Below are positions 8,775 through 18,784 of a stretch of 64,000 nucleotides of DNA, in pieces. Location of the stretch: assembly GCF_007995095.1 (NCBI RefSeq), contig NZ_VOPY01000001.1, positions 25,001 to 89,000 on the forward strand. The letters run 5' to 3'. Below the pieces are notes generated by a model. The model saw only the letters and a program-made list of their open reading frames with translations. It made no database searches and was not told the DNA's origin. This DNA is from Flavisphingopyxis soli. Its GTDB lineage: Bacteria; Pseudomonadota; Alphaproteobacteria; Sphingomonadales; Sphingomonadaceae. Every line of letters starts with the position of its first letter. Position 1 is the stretch's first letter. The translations under genes and the position numbers were made by a program.

Positions 8775-10021
8775 GTCCGCGCGAGATGGTCGGCGAGCTG
8801 CGCCAGCGCGACATTGCGCTGGCTACCGTCGCGCAGGTTCTTGAGCGCGACCTCGCCGCGCGCCAGCTCGTCGTCGCCGATGATCACGGCAAAGCGCGCA
8901 CCGCTCGCATCGGCGCGCTGCATGCGCTTCTTCATGTTGCCCTTGTAGCCCATGTCGGCGGCAATCCCTGCGCGGCGCAATTCGGCGATCAGCCCGGCCG
9001 CGCGCAACATCGCCGCTTCGCCGAGCGGGACGAGGACGACATCGGGCGCATCGCTGGCGGGCGCATCGATCAGCATCGCCAGCCGCTCGATCCCCGCTGC
9101 CCAGCCGACCGCGGGCGTTGCCGGACCGCCGAGCGCCTCGATCAGCCCGTCATAGCGGCCGCCGCCGATCACCGTGCCCTGCGCGCCGAGGCGGTTGGTG
9201 ACGAATTCGAACGCGGTGTGGCGATAATAATCGAGCCCGCGCACGAGCCGCGAATTGCGCGTCCACGCGACCCCCGCAGCATCGAGCCCGCTGGTGACGG
9301 CGGCGAAGAAGTCGCTCGCCTCTGCGGTCAGGTAATCGTCGATCCCCGGCGCGGTTTCGACCACCGCGGCGTCCCTCGCGTCCTTGCTGTCGAGGATGCG
9401 CAGCGGGTTGCGCTCCAGCCGGTCGACGCTGTCATCGCTGAGCTGCGCGCGATGCGCCGCGAAATGGTCGATCAGCGCGGCGCGCCACGCATCGCGGCTG
9501 TCGCCGTCGCCGAGCGTGTTCAGTGTCAGCACGACCCCGCTGTCGATGCCGAGCTCGTTGAGCAACTGGTCGGCAAAGCACAGCAATTCGACGTCGGCGA
9601 GCGGTTCGGCCGCGCCGATAATCTCGGCGTCGAGCTGGTGGAACTGGCGATAGCGGCCCTTTTGCGGGCGCTCGTAACGGAACAGCGGGCCCGACGTCGC
9701 GATCTTCATCGGCGCGTGCTGCTGCCAGCCGTTGGTCAGATAGGCGCGCGCGATCCCGGCGGTAAACTCGGGACGCAGCGTGATCGATTCCCCGCCCTTA
9801 TCTTCGAACGAGTACATTTCCTTCGACACGACGTCGGTCGTCTCGCCCAATGACCGCGCGAACACCGCGGTCGGCTCGATCACCGGGACCTCGACGCCCT
9901 TGAAACCGTAGTATCGCCGGACGCGATTGAACGTGTCGATGACATGCGCGAAGCGCTCCTGGCTTTCGCCGAACATGTCCTGGGTGCCGCGCACGGCATG
10001 GGGGGTTGCAAGCTTGGCCAT
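8771..10021 (-). CDS. hisS: Histidine--tRNA ligase
   Basis: 416 residues, class II synthetase. Motif 2 is seen as '[20 protein letters not shown]', the histidine-specific loop as [13 protein letters not shown], and motif 3 as [14 protein letters not shown]. The C-terminal anticodon-binding alpha/beta domain ([17 protein letters not shown]...) follows. It charges tRNA-His with histidine in the cytoplasm. First gene of the unit with prfA and prmC. The start ATG gives [18 protein letters not shown], a normal N-terminus for the family. Confidence 0.97.
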   Translation of the reverse strand: MAKLATPHAVRGTQDMFGESQERFAHVIDTFNRVRRYYGFKGVEVPVIEPTAVFARSLGETTDVVSKEMYSFEDKGGESITLRPEFTAGIARAYLTNGWQQHAPMKIATSGPLFRYERPQKGRYRQFHQLDAEIIGAAEPLADVELLCFADQLLNELGIDSGVVLTLNTLGDGDSRDAWRAALIDHFAAHRAQLSDDSVDRLERNPLRILDSKDARDAAVVETAPGIDDYLTAEASDFFAAVTSGLDAAGVAWTRNSRLVRGLDYYRHTAFEFVTNRLGAQGTVIGGGRYDGLIEALGGPATPAVGWAAGIERLAMLIDAPASDAPDVVLVPLGEAAMLRAAGLIAELRRAGIAADMGYKGNMKKRMQRADASGARFAVIIGDDELARGEVALKNLRDGSQRNVALAQLADHLART

Positions 10022-10196
10022 GGCCCGCGCCCTAGCGCATCGCCGCCGAAACCCGCAATCGCTTTCGCCGCGCGGACCCGCGCATCGGCCGACCGCTGGA
10101 GGGGGCTGGACAGAGCGCCCCGCATCGCGCCATGAAGGTCCCGCGCGGCCCGTCGGGACATACGCGCACCTCGATCATTTTCCCTGGAGAACTCCT

Positions 10197-12125
10197 TTGA
10201 TCCTTCGCGCTGCCCTTCGCCTGTCCTTGCTCGCCTCGATCGCCCTGCCCGCCGCCGTGCTGGCTCAGGCGATCCCCGGCAACTCCGCGCCGCAACCCGT
10301 CCCGATCGTCGATACGATCCCGGCGGCGCGCGACATCGCCTATCCCGGCGCGATGACGCTCGACGTCGACGCGACCGACATCGCGCGCGGCATTTTCTCG
10401 GTCAAACAGACGATTCCCGTAGCGCAGGCGGGACCGATGACGCTGCTCTATCCCGAGTGGCTGCCCGGCAACCACCGTCCCGCGGGCGCGATCCCCAACC
10501 TCGCCGGTCTCGCCTTCACCGCCGACGGCAAGCCGGTCAAATGGACTCGCGATCCGGTCGACGTTTACGCCTTTCATATCGACGTGCCCGCAGGCGCCAA
10601 GGCGATCGTCGCGAGCTTCCAGTATCTTTCGCCGACTGCGGGCAACCAGGGCCGCATCCAGATGACGCCCGAAATGCTCTCGCTGCAATGGGAGGACGTC
10701 TCGCTCTATCCGGCGGGCTATTACACGCGCCAGATCCCGGTCGACGCGAGCGTCACCTACCCGACTGGCTGGACCGCCGCCTCGGGCCTGCCCTCGACCA
10801 AAAGCGGCGCGGCCTATCGCTACACCCGGACCAATTACGAGACGCTGGTCGATTCGCCCGTCATCGCGGGCCAATATTATCGCGAGATCCCGTTGAGCGA
10901 CCGCGTCACGCTCGACGTTGTCGCCGACGATGCCAAGGAACTCGCCGCCACCCCCGAACAGATCCAGGCGCACAAGAACCTCGTCACCCAGGCGGTCAAG
11001 CTGTTCGGCGCGCAGCATTACGACAACTACCATTTCCTCCTGACGATCTCGGACAAGCTCGGCGGCATCGGCCTCGAACATCACCGCTCGAGCGAGGACG
11101 GTGTCGATCCGGGCTATTTCACCAAATGGTCCGACGGTCCCGGCGGTCGCAACCTGCTGCCGCACGAATACACCCACAGCTGGAACGGCAAGTTCCGCCG
11201 CGGTGCCGACCTGTGGACGCCCGATTTCCGCACGCCGATGCGCGATTCGCTACTCTGGGTCTATGAAGGCCAGACGCAGTTCTGGGGTTACATGCTCCAG
11301 GCGCGCTCGGGGCTGGTGTCGAAACAGGATACGCTCGACGGCCTCGCCTTCATCGCCGCCTATTACGACAATCTGCCGGGCCGCGAATGGCGTCCGCTGA
11401 TCGATACGACCAACGATCCGATCATCTCGGCGCGCCGGCCCAAGCCGTGGTCGAGCTACCAGCGCTCGGAGGACTATTACAACGAGGGGCTGCTGATGTG
11501 GCTCGAGGCCGACTCGATCATCCGCAAACAGTCGAACGGCACCAAGTCGATGGACGATTTCGCCCGGACCTTTTTCGGCCTGCGCGACGGCGATTTCGGT
11601 GAAGTCACCTATACCTTCGACGACGTCGCGCGGACGCTGAATGGCGTCGTGCCCTATGACTGGACGGGCTTCCTCAAGACGCACCTCTACGACACCAGCA
11701 AGCGCGCGCCGCTCGCTGGCTTTACCGACAATGGCTACGAACTCGTCTATACCGACCAGCGCTCGGCCTATCTCAAGAACCGCGAATCGGTCCGCAAATA
11801 TGTCGATCTCAGCTACTCGCTCGGCATGACGACCGACAATGATGGCGAGGTCGGCGGCGTGATCTGGAACGGCCCGGCGTTCAAGCAGGACATCGATTCG
11901 GGAACCAAGATCGTCGCGGTCAATGGCAAGGCGTTCTCGGCCGATGGCATCCGCGACGCGATCACCGCCGCCAAGGGCAAGGGCCCCGCGGTCGAGCTGT
12001 TGCTCAAATCGGGCGACGTCTATCGGACGGTCAAAATCGACTATCACGGCGGGCTGCGCTACCCGACGCTCAAGAAGACCGGCACGGGCACGACCGGCCT
12101 CGACCGCCTGCTCGCCCCCAAATAA
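10197..12125 (+). CDS. M61 family metallopeptidase with PDZ domain
   Basis: 642 residues from a TTG start with GGAGA about 8 nt upstream; this start gives a clean signal peptide (LILRAALRLSLLASIALPAAVLAQ), while the longer open frame upstream is antisense to hisS. The zinc motif HEYTH is at residues 323-327 within LLPHEYTHSWNGKFRRGADL, typical of glycyl aminopeptidase-like M61 enzymes. A C-terminal PDZ-like segment (GGVIWNGPAFKQDIDSGTKIVAVNGKAF) matches the family layout. Probably a periplasmic peptidase; the substrate is unknown. A strong hairpin follows the stop. Confidence 0.9.
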   Translation: MILRAALRLSLLASIALPAAVLAQAIPGNSAPQPVPIVDTIPAARDIAYPGAMTLDVDATDIARGIFSVKQTIPVAQAGPMTLLYPEWLPGNHRPAGAIPNLAGLAFTADGKPVKWTRDPVDVYAFHIDVPAGAKAIVASFQYLSPTAGNQGRIQMTPEMLSLQWEDVSLYPAGYYTRQIPVDASVTYPTGWTAASGLPSTKSGAAYRYTRTNYETLVDSPVIAGQYYREIPLSDRVTLDVVADDAKELAATPEQIQAHKNLVTQAVKLFGAQHYDNYHFLLTISDKLGGIGLEHHRSSEDGVDPGYFTKWSDGPGGRNLLPHEYTHSWNGKFRRGADLWTPDFRTPMRDSLLWVYEGQTQFWGYMLQARSGLVSKQDTLDGLAFIAAYYDNLPGREWRPLIDTTNDPIISARRPKPWSSYQRSEDYYNEGLLMWLEADSIIRKQSNGTKSMDDFARTFFGLRDGDFGEVTYTFDDVARTLNGVVPYDWTGFLKTHLYDTSKRAPLAGFTDNGYELVYTDQRSAYLKNRESVRKYVDLSYSLGMTTDNDGEVGGVIWNGPAFKQDIDSGTKIVAVNGKAFSADGIRDAITAAKGKGPAVELLLKSGDVYRTVKIDYHGGLRYPTLKKTGTGTTGLDRLLAPK

Positions 12126-12175
12126 GGAGTCTTCGACTCTTAGCTTCCCCGTCGCCCTAGCGTAGGCTGGGGCCT

Positions 12176-12209
12176 ATCCCGACCGTCGCACATCGCTGAC
12201 GGTCGGGAT
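12176..12209 (+). terminator. Hairpin terminator after the M61 gene
   Basis: A perfect 12-bp stem (ATCCCGACCGTC and its complement) with a 10-nt loop, 50 bp after the stop. No long T-run follows, so it may be a Rho-assisted or weak intrinsic terminator. Confidence 0.5.
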
Positions 12210-12311
12210 GGCGGTCGGCGTTCCTAGCTCGAGAACAATCGTTCGCCCGCAAGCCAAATAACTGCGCATCCCCATTGCTGCATCGCAGCGATGGGCTTAA
12301 GGGCGCGGCCC

Positions 12312-12848
12312 ATGAACATCGACCTTATCCCGATCGGCGACAACGTCCCCGACTCCATCAACGTCATCATCGAAGTCCCGACCGGTGGCGAGCCCGTCAA
12401 ATACGAGTTCGACAAGGCGTCGGGCGCGCTGTTCGTCGACCGCATCCTCCACACGCCGATGCGCTATCCGGCGAATTACGGCTTCATTCCCCACACGCTG
12501 TCGCCCGACGGCGACCCGCTCGACGCGCTCGTCGTGTCGCGCTCGCCGTTCATCCCCGGCTGCGTCGTGCGCGTCCGGCCGATCGCGGTGCTCTATCTCG
12601 AGGATGAGGCCGGCGGCGACGAGAAACTGCTCTGCGTCCCCGTCGACGGCACCTTCCCCTACTATCGCAAGATCGGCGAACGCGGCGACCTGCCCGAGAT
12701 CGTCATGCAGCAGATCGAGCACTTCTTCACACACTACAAGGACCTCGAGCCCGAGAAATGGGTTCGCATGGGCCGCTGGGGCGGCGCCGACGACGCGCGC
12801 GCAGTGCTGATGGAAGCGATCGAAGCAGGCAAGAAAGCCAAGGGCTGA
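12312..12848 (+). CDS. ppa: Inorganic pyrophosphatase
   Basis: 178 residues, family I soluble pyrophosphatase. The signature DGDPLDALV binds the catalytic Mg2+ ions, and the N-terminal PTGGEPVKYEFDKASG and the YPANYGFIPHT loop are all in place. It hydrolyses PPi and drives biosynthetic reactions. The ATG at 12312 is preferred over an in-frame ATG 21 nt upstream because AAGGG lies 8 nt before it and MNIDLIPIGDNVP is the usual N-terminus. A palindromic repeat lies directly downstream. Confidence 0.96.
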   Translation: MNIDLIPIGDNVPDSINVIIEVPTGGEPVKYEFDKASGALFVDRILHTPMRYPANYGFIPHTLSPDGDPLDALVVSRSPFIPGCVVRVRPIAVLYLEDEAGGDEKLLCVPVDGTFPYYRKIGERGDLPEIVMQQIEHFFTHYKDLEPEKWVRMGRWGGADDARAVLMEAIEAGKKAKG

Positions 12849-12858
12849 TTGACCCGCC

Positions 12859-12990
12859 CGTCATTGCGAACGGCGAACCCGCGCGGCAATCTATCGTGAG
12901 AACAACTTCGCGCACATGACGACGGCGCACTATCGCGCAGCGTTGCAGCTTCGCAGAGATTGCGTCGTCGCTGCGCTTCTCGCAATGACG
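12859..12990. repeat. 132-bp palindromic intergenic repeat
   Basis: The element starts with CGTCATTGCGA and ends with its exact complement; internal GCAATCT/AGATTGC blocks extend the inverted ends to about 35 bp with mismatches. It fills the whole gap between ppa and the mscS-like gene. Sequences beginning CGTCATTGCGA are familiar as dispersed, non-coding, MITE-like repeats in proteobacteria. It could fold into a long hairpin and end both convergent transcripts. No coding potential seen. Confidence 0.7.
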
Positions 12991-13000
12991 ATCTTGCCGC

Positions 13001-14365
13001 TCAGGATTTCTTTGCGGCAGCTTTCGTGACCGCAGCCTTGGGCTGCGCCGCCTCATCCCCTCGCGCCAGCATCCGCGCGGCGATCTTGTCGACGAATTCG
13101 TCGTCGATCGTCCGCACGTTGATGTCGCGTTGCGGGAAGGGGATCTCGATGTCGTTTTCCTTGAACAGGTCCCACAAGCGGTTGAGCACTTCGGATTTGA
13201 CGTTGCCGACGCCCTCCTGCGGATCCTTGATCCAGGCGAGGATCTCGAAATTGACGCTGCTGTCGCCGAACCCGCTCATCCACACATTGGGCTTGGGCGC
13301 ATTGAGCACGCGCTTGGCATCGGTCGCCGCCTGCAGCATCAACTCCTGCGCCTTGTGGATATCGCACCGATAGCTGACCCCGACGGGAATATGGACGCGG
13401 ACGTTCTTGCTCGAATAGCTCCAGTTCTCGACCTCCTGAGTCATCAGGTTCTCGTTCGGGATCAGGTGCTCCTTGCCGTCGCGCGTGATCACCGAAACCG
13501 CGCGTACGCCGATCTTGTTGACCCAGCCAAAGCTCTCGCCGACGACAATCACGTCGCCCGGCTTGATCGACCGGTCCATCAGCAGGATGATCCCCGCGAT
13601 CAGGTTGCCGAACGTCTTCTGCAGGCCGAAACCGATGGCGAGGCCGAACGCACCCGAGAAGACGGCAAAGGCGGTGATGTCGATCCCCAGCATGTCGATG
13701 CCGACGAAGAAGGCGGCGATCAGGATCGCGACCGCGGCGAGCTTTTCGGTCAGCAATTTTTGCGCTTCGTCGAGCGCCTTGTTGCGCCGGACCATCTGCT
13801 TGATGCCGCGATTGGCGAGCCGGATCAGCGCGAACAGGATGACGAGCGCGAGGACGATCTTGATGATCGTCAACAGCGAGAAACGCGAATTGCCGATATC
13901 GAAGCCCGCCTTGTCGAGCGCGCTGGTGATGCTCGAAAGCTGCCCGACCGCGTTCGACAAGATGAAAACGAAGACGACGAGCGACACCGCGAGCACGATC
14001 GGGAAGCTGATCCGAAGGCCGATCAACAGGTTTTTCAGGAACAATGCCGACGCGGCGGCGAAGGTGAAACCGACCGCAAGCTGCGCGTAAAAGGTCCAGT
14101 CGTGGAAGCCGAGCGTCGCGGCGAGCAGCAATGCTGCGACGAGGTGACGCAGGATCGCCACGGCGCGCGTGGCCAGCGGGAAGCGCGCATCGACCGCATT
14201 GTCCTCGAGCCGCTGCGCCAGCCCGGGTCCGAAATAGCGTGCGACGACGACGGCAATCGACAGGATCGCAAAGATGATCGCGCCCGCGATGCCGAGCTCG
14301 ACCAGCTGGTGCTGGCCAAGCGGCGGGATCGAATAGGTCGCCATGAAATAATCGAGGTCCATCAC
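13001..14365 (-). CDS. MscS-family mechanosensitive channel
   Basis: 454 residues. Five or six hydrophobic helices fill the N-terminal half, ending in the pore-type helix 'FGLAIGFGLQKTFGNLIAGIILLMDRSIKPGDVI'. The MscS beta domain follows (GWVNKIGVRAVSVITRDGKEHLIPNENLM), then the alpha/beta cytoplasmic domain (ILAWIKDPQEGVGNVKSEVLNRLWDLFKENDIEIPFPQRDI). A Lys/Ala tail ends the protein. It opens under membrane tension and releases solutes on osmotic downshift. Its start overlaps the metC stop by 4 bp, so it is the last gene of the sseA-metC unit. Confidence 0.92.
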   Translation of the reverse strand: MMDLDYFMATYSIPPLGQHQLVELGIAGAIIFAILSIAVVVARYFGPGLAQRLEDNAVDARFPLATRAVAILRHLVAALLLAATLGFHDWTFYAQLAVGFTFAAASALFLKNLLIGLRISFPIVLAVSLVVFVFILSNAVGQLSSITSALDKAGFDIGNSRFSLLTIIKIVLALVILFALIRLANRGIKQMVRRNKALDEAQKLLTEKLAAVAILIAAFFVGIDMLGIDITAFAVFSGAFGLAIGFGLQKTFGNLIAGIILLMDRSIKPGDVIVVGESFGWVNKIGVRAVSVITRDGKEHLIPNENLMTQEVENWSYSSKNVRVHIPVGVSYRCDIHKAQELMLQAATDAKRVLNAPKPNVWMSGFGDSSVNFEILAWIKDPQEGVGNVKSEVLNRLWDLFKENDIEIPFPQRDINVRTIDDEFVDKIAARMLARGDEAAQPKAAVTKAAAKKS

Positions 14366-15558
14366 GCGACCCTAAGCGACTCGAACGCGCGCGCAAGGTC
14401 GGCGATCAGGTCGGCGGGATTTTCGAGGCCGATATGCAGCCGGACGAGCGGCCCGTCGAAATCGGCGCGGCGGGCGGTGCGAACCGGATCGACCGGCAGC
14501 GCGAGGCTTTCAAAACCGCCCCAGCTATAGCCGAGCCCGAAGCGCGTCAGCGCATCGACGAAACCGTCACGCTGCGCCGCGCTCGCACCGCGCATGGTAA
14601 AGGCGAACAGCCCCGATGCGCCGGTAAAATCGCGCGCCCATAATTCATGCCCGGGACACGACGCGAACGCCGGGTGGAGCAGCGTGCCGACCTCGTCGCG
14701 CGCATCGAGCCAGGTCGCCACCTCGATCGCGTTCGCCTCGTGCTGGCGCAGCCGCACGCCGAGCGTTCGCATCCCGCGCAGCGCGAGATAGGCATCGTCG
14801 GGCCCGACATGCTGGCCGGTCTCGCGGGCGTGCCGCGATAGTCTCCGCCACGCGTCGCCGTGCGCGCTGACCGAACCCAGCATGACGTCCGAATGGCCGA
14901 CGACATATTTGGTGCAGGCAAGGATCGCGACGTCGCAGCCATGCGCCAGCGCGGGGAACAGCAACGGCGTCGCCCAGGTGTTGTCGATGATCGTCAGCGC
15001 GCCCGCTGCCTTTGCTGCCGCGGCGATCGCGGGCACGTCCTGCACCTCGAAGGTCAGGCTGCCCGGGCTTTCGCAGAACACCGCGCGCGTGGCCTCGCCG
15101 ATCAGGTCGGCGATCCCTGCACCGATCGCCGGGTCGTAATAGCGCGTCGATATCCCCATCCGCTTGAGCAATCCGTCGCACAATGTCCGCGTCGGGCCAT
15201 AGACGCTGTCGACCATCAGCAGCTCGTCGCCCGGCGAGAGCAGCGCGAGCAGCGCGCCCGCAATCGCCGCGACCCCTGACGGATAGAGCGCGGTCCCCTC
15301 GGCGCCGGGTTCCATTTCGGTCAGTGCGTCGGCCAGCGCCCATTGCGTCGGCGTGCCGTGGCGGCCGTAGAACAATTGTTCGGGTTTGCCGTGCGGGTGC
15401 GCGGCGCGCATCGCCGCGACGCTGTCGAACAATATCGTCGATGCGCGCCAGACGGGGACGTTGACGACCCCGCCGCCGAGCGTCTCGCTGCCCGTCCATT
15501 CGCGCCGCCGCCCGGCCTCGACCAGCCGCGTGTCGCTGCCCGGTTTGTCGTCGCTCAC
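14362..15558 (-). CDS. metC: Cystathionine beta-lyase
   Basis: 398 residues, PLP-dependent Cys/Met metabolism family. The PLP lysine is K217 in ACTKYVVGHSD; 'YGRHGTPTQWALADALTEME' and 'IIDNTWATPLLFPAL' are conserved blocks. The combination with VPVWRAST at the N-terminus fits the alphaproteobacterial MetC type that cleaves cystathionine to homocysteine. It overlaps the channel gene downstream and lies 10 bp after the sulfurtransferase gene, giving a sulfur-metabolism pair. A cystathionine gamma-type specificity cannot be fully excluded by eye. Confidence 0.88.
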   Translation of the reverse strand: MSDDKPGSDTRLVEAGRRREWTGSETLGGGVVNVPVWRASTILFDSVAAMRAAHPHGKPEQLFYGRHGTPTQWALADALTEMEPGAEGTALYPSGVAAIAGALLALLSPGDELLMVDSVYGPTRTLCDGLLKRMGISTRYYDPAIGAGIADLIGEATRAVFCESPGSLTFEVQDVPAIAAAAKAAGALTIIDNTWATPLLFPALAHGCDVAILACTKYVVGHSDVMLGSVSAHGDAWRRLSRHARETGQHVGPDDAYLALRGMRTLGVRLRQHEANAIEVATWLDARDEVGTLLHPAFASCPGHELWARDFTGASGLFAFTMRGASAAQRDGFVDALTRFGLGYSWGGFESLALPVDPVRTARRADFDGPLVRLHIGLENPADLIADLARAFESLRVA

Positions 15559-15568
15559 TGCGCGCCGC

Positions 15569-16411
15569 TCATGGGCACCCGGTCGCCTTGGGCAGCGCCG
15601 GATCGGCGCCCCATTCGGCCCAGCTGCCGTCGTAGAGCGCGATGTCGCGCTTGCCGAGCAGGTACGCCCCGAACGCCAGCACCGCGGCGGTCATGCCCGA
15701 TCCGCACGTCGTCACCAGCGGCCGGTCGAGATCGACCCCCGCCGCAGCGAACGCCGCACGCAGCGCATCGCCGGTCTTCCATGTGCCGTCGCTATTGAAC
15801 AGCTCGCCATACGGCAGGTTTTTCGATCCCGGGATGTGACCCGCCGCCAGCCCAGCCCGCGCCTCGGGCTCGTCGCCGGCAAAGCGCGCTGCCGATCGCG
15901 CGTCGATCACCTCTTCGTCGCCGCGCGCGAGATTGGCGTGCATCGCGGCGGCATCGCGGACCAGGGCGGCATCGCGCCACGCGGTATAATGGCGCTCGCG
16001 ATAATCGCGCTTGCCGCTGTCGGTCGGCCGGCCCTCGGCCTTCCATTTGGCCAGCCCGCCATCGAGGATCGCGACATTGTGCGCGCCGAACAGTGTCAGC
16101 AGCCACCAGGCGCGTGCCGCGCTGTGCAGCGGGCTGTCGTCATACAGGACGATCCGGCTGCCGTCGCCGAGCCCGAGGCTCTGCATCCGCGCGGCGAATT
16201 TCTCCGCCGACGGCGCCATGTTCTCGACGCAGGCATCGGGATCGGTCAGCTCGGCAAGGTCCATGAACAATGCGCCGGGGATATGCTCGGCCTCGTGCTC
16301 GGCGCGCGCATCGCGGCCCATGTCGGGCAGGAACTTGGTCGCATCGACGACGCGCAGGTCCGATGCCTTCAATTGCCCTTCGAGCCAGTCGGTCGTTACC
16401 AGCGCATCCAT
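15569..16411 (-). CDS. sseA: 3-mercaptopyruvate sulfurtransferase
   Basis: 280 residues with two rhodanese domains. The active-site loop is CGSGMTA with C236 as the nucleophile; CGSG is characteristic of mercaptopyruvate rather than thiosulfate sulfurtransferases. The inactive N-terminal domain contains 'HIPGALFMDLAELTDPD'. The chosen ATG (MDALVTTDWLEGQL) has AAGGGA upstream; an upstream in-frame ATG adds 12 residues with no family likeness. It transfers sulfur from mercaptopyruvate to thiols or cyanide. Located just upstream of metC. Confidence 0.9.
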   Translation of the reverse strand: MDALVTTDWLEGQLKASDLRVVDATKFLPDMGRDARAEHEAEHIPGALFMDLAELTDPDACVENMAPSAEKFAARMQSLGLGDGSRIVLYDDSPLHSAARAWWLLTLFGAHNVAILDGGLAKWKAEGRPTDSGKRDYRERHYTAWRDAALVRDAAAMHANLARGDEEVIDARSAARFAGDEPEARAGLAAGHIPGSKNLPYGELFNSDGTWKTGDALRAAFAAAGVDLDRPLVTTCGSGMTAAVLAFGAYLLGKRDIALYDGSWAEWGADPALPKATGCP

Positions 16412-16490
16412 TGCGATCGTCGTCCCTTCAACGCCTTGGCCGGCCACCCTATCGTCGTCGCACGGCCGCGTCGAGACGGCGCGGCGCGCA

Positions 16491-18014
16491 TCAGCGGGCG
16501 CGGATGAACTGCCGGATGTCGCTGGCCAGCTTGGCGCGGTCCTCGTCGCGAATGTACATCATGTGGCCCGCATCGTAATAATGGAACTGGACGCGATCCT
16601 GCGGGATGCCCGTCCGGCTCAACGCATATTCGGCGGCGAAGAACGGCGTCGCGAAATCATAATAGCCCTGGCCGACGAAGATGCGCAGATCCTTGTTCTC
16701 GCGCAGCGCGCGGCCGAGATAGGGCGTGACGTTGAGATAGGCATTGGTGTCGCGCCCGCCGTCGATCTTCCAGTCCCACGGGCCGACATCGCCGATCGTG
16801 ACGTACTGGCGGTCGGTCTTGTAATGCAGCGTGTCGCGCAGATAGCTGTTGATCGCCGCGGTATAGCCGCCGTCGATGCCATAGAAGCTGGGGTCGTTGT
16901 CGGGCGATTCACCGGCATTGTCGTAATCCTTGCCGGTATAGCGGCTGTCGAGCCGACCGACGGTCAGGCCGCGGTCGCGCAGCAGCTCTTTGTAGAACCG
17001 GTCGGGCGTCACGCGCAGGTCGGCGCGCTCGAGATAGTCCTCGCCAAGGCCGGTGAAACGCGACAGCTGCGTGCGGATCGCGGCGCGCTCGGTGCCCTGC
17101 AACTTCTGGCCCTTGAGCAAGGCCGATGCGTAAGGGCCGATCGCCCAGGCGCGCGCCTCGGCAGCGACCGCCTCGGCCGATGCCCCGCTCGCCTTCTTGT
17201 GGAACCAGGCGGTGGTCGCCATCGACGGCAGGTTGGTGATGTAGCTCAGCTCGTTGCCTTCGGTGTCGGCCCCGGCGGCGAAGTCGAGGATCGTCGATAC
17301 CAGGATGACGCCCTTCAGCGAGACGTCGTTATAGCCGCCCTCGAGCTCGTTGACGACCGCGGCCGAGCGGGTCGTGCCATAGCTTTCGCCGCCGAGGAAC
17401 TTGGGGCTGTTCCAGCGGCCATTGTCATTGAGCCAGCGGCGGATGACGTCGGCGACCGATTTCGCGTCCTTGGTCACGCCCCAATAGTCCTTGCCCTCGG
17501 TCGTGCCGATGACGTGCGACAGGCCGGTGCCAACCGGATCGATGAAGACGAGGTCGGTGACGTCGAGCAGGCTGTCGGGATTGTCGAGCAGCGGATAGGG
17601 CGCCGCGCCGTCGTCCTTGGCGTTGGACGGAATCGCCACGCGCTTGGGCCCGAACGCGCCCATCTGCAGCCAGACCGAACCCGATCCCGGGCCGCCGTTG
17701 AACAGGAATGTGACCGGTCGGTTCGGGTCGCGCGGCTCGGCGACATAGGCGGTCGTGACGATCGCCGCCTTGGGCGTCTCGTCCTTGTCGTCCTTGAGCA
17801 CGGTCTCGGCGACGGTCACGCTGTAGTCGACCGCCTGTCCGCCGAACGTCCCCGACTGGCGCGTCGTCGACGACAGCGGGACATAGGGCTTGGCCGGCTC
17901 GGCCTTCGTCTCGGCGGGGCTGGTGCCCGCGCTGGCGGGTCCCTGCGCCATCGCGCTGCACGAAGCGAGCAACATGGCGGCGCCGGCGACGGCGAAACGG
18001 TGGCAAACGATCAT
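16491..18014 (-). CDS. S10 family serine carboxypeptidase-like protein, exported
   Basis: 507 residues. The ATG used gives a hydrophobic leader with a possible lipobox (MLLASCSAMAQ). The serine nucleophile motif GESYG occurs in FLGGESYGTTRSA, preceded by 'FLFNGGPGSGSVWLQMGAFGP', the oxyanion-hole region of serine carboxypeptidases. The catalytic Asp and His are probably in 'GYYDFATPF' and 'YYDAGHMMY'. Such S10 proteins are common in sphingomonads and xanthomonads; substrates are unknown. The gene stands alone, 79 bp before sseA. Confidence 0.88.
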   Translation of the reverse strand: MIVCHRFAVAGAAMLLASCSAMAQGPASAGTSPAETKAEPAKPYVPLSSTTRQSGTFGGQAVDYSVTVAETVLKDDKDETPKAAIVTTAYVAEPRDPNRPVTFLFNGGPGSGSVWLQMGAFGPKRVAIPSNAKDDGAAPYPLLDNPDSLLDVTDLVFIDPVGTGLSHVIGTTEGKDYWGVTKDAKSVADVIRRWLNDNGRWNSPKFLGGESYGTTRSAAVVNELEGGYNDVSLKGVILVSTILDFAAGADTEGNELSYITNLPSMATTAWFHKKASGASAEAVAAEARAWAIGPYASALLKGQKLQGTERAAIRTQLSRFTGLGEDYLERADLRVTPDRFYKELLRDRGLTVGRLDSRYTGKDYDNAGESPDNDPSFYGIDGGYTAAINSYLRDTLHYKTDRQYVTIGDVGPWDWKIDGGRDTNAYLNVTPYLGRALRENKDLRIFVGQGYYDFATPFFAAEYALSRTGIPQDRVQFHYYDAGHMMYIRDEDRAKLASDIRQFIRAR

Positions 18015-18148
18015 ATCAGGTAGACTCCCCACTGGATTTTCACTGGCTATGCCATGCCCGCTGGCGAGCGCCAAGGCCGCTGACAAATTCGCCCGATTGA
18101 TCTATGTAAAGCCCGCGCGCACGACGCGCAGGGGAGAGGAGAAATAGC

Positions 18149-18610
18149 ATGGAACAGCACGAAACAGTGGTCATGCAGGGCGGCCGAACGCCGGTTCACC
18201 TGTGGATCGTCGGCGGCCTCGCGCTCATCTGGAACGCCTTTGGCAGCTATGACTATCTGATGAGCCGCATGCATAATGGCGACTATATCAAATCGATGAT
18301 GCCCGACGCCGACCCGGCGGTGATGTTCGCCTATATGGACGCGATGCCCGGCTATGCGAGCATCGGCTGGGGGCTCGGCATCTGGGCCGGACTCGCCGGC
18401 GCGATCCTGCTGCTCCTGCGCAGCCGCTTTGCCGTCCACGCCTTCATCGCCTCGCTGGTCGGCATGGCGCTGAGCTTTTCCTACCAGCTGTTCGTCACCC
18501 CGCCGCCGGGAGAAGCGAACAACGCACTCATCGTGGCAGCGATCGTCGTGATCGGCGTGCTGCTATTGTGGTACGCACTGCGCCAGCGCGCCAGCGGCGT
18601 CCTGCGCTAG
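18149..18610 (+). CDS. Four-helix membrane protein, unknown function
   Basis: 153 residues. Hydrophobic segments lie near residues 19-38, 70-93, 97-115 and 126-143, with a loop containing HNGDYIKSMMPDADPAVMFAYMDAMPG between the first two. A strong ribosome site (GGGGAGAGGAG) sits just before the ATG. Similar proteins occur widely in sphingomonads without assigned function. It is divergent from the S10 gene, and the 134-bp gap probably holds both promoters. Confidence 0.75.
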   Translation: MEQHETVVMQGGRTPVHLWIVGGLALIWNAFGSYDYLMSRMHNGDYIKSMMPDADPAVMFAYMDAMPGYASIGWGLGIWAGLAGAILLLLRSRFAVHAFIASLVGMALSFSYQLFVTPPPGEANNALIVAAIVVIGVLLLWYALRQRASGVLR

Positions 18611-18784
18611 GGGGCGAAGCTCGCTCTGGTCCGGGCGGCGAACCTGACTTGGCGCGTCGCCCGATCACCACATCGGCGGGGCGAGCACGCTGCGCGAAAC
18701 TGCGCTACTGCGATAGCTACAAAAACCCGTTGCAGGATTTTCCCACAGCTGTATTAGTCAAGCAATACGGTTGGGGAGAGAACC

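Noticed and set aside
12726-13056. Small minus-strand frames across the 12.9-kb repeat
   Set aside because: They are translations of the palindromic repeat and of the ppa antisense strand.
16011-18023. A 670-codon open frame on the plus strand
   Set aside because: It runs opposite sseA and the S10 peptidase; the composition is typical of a shadow frame.
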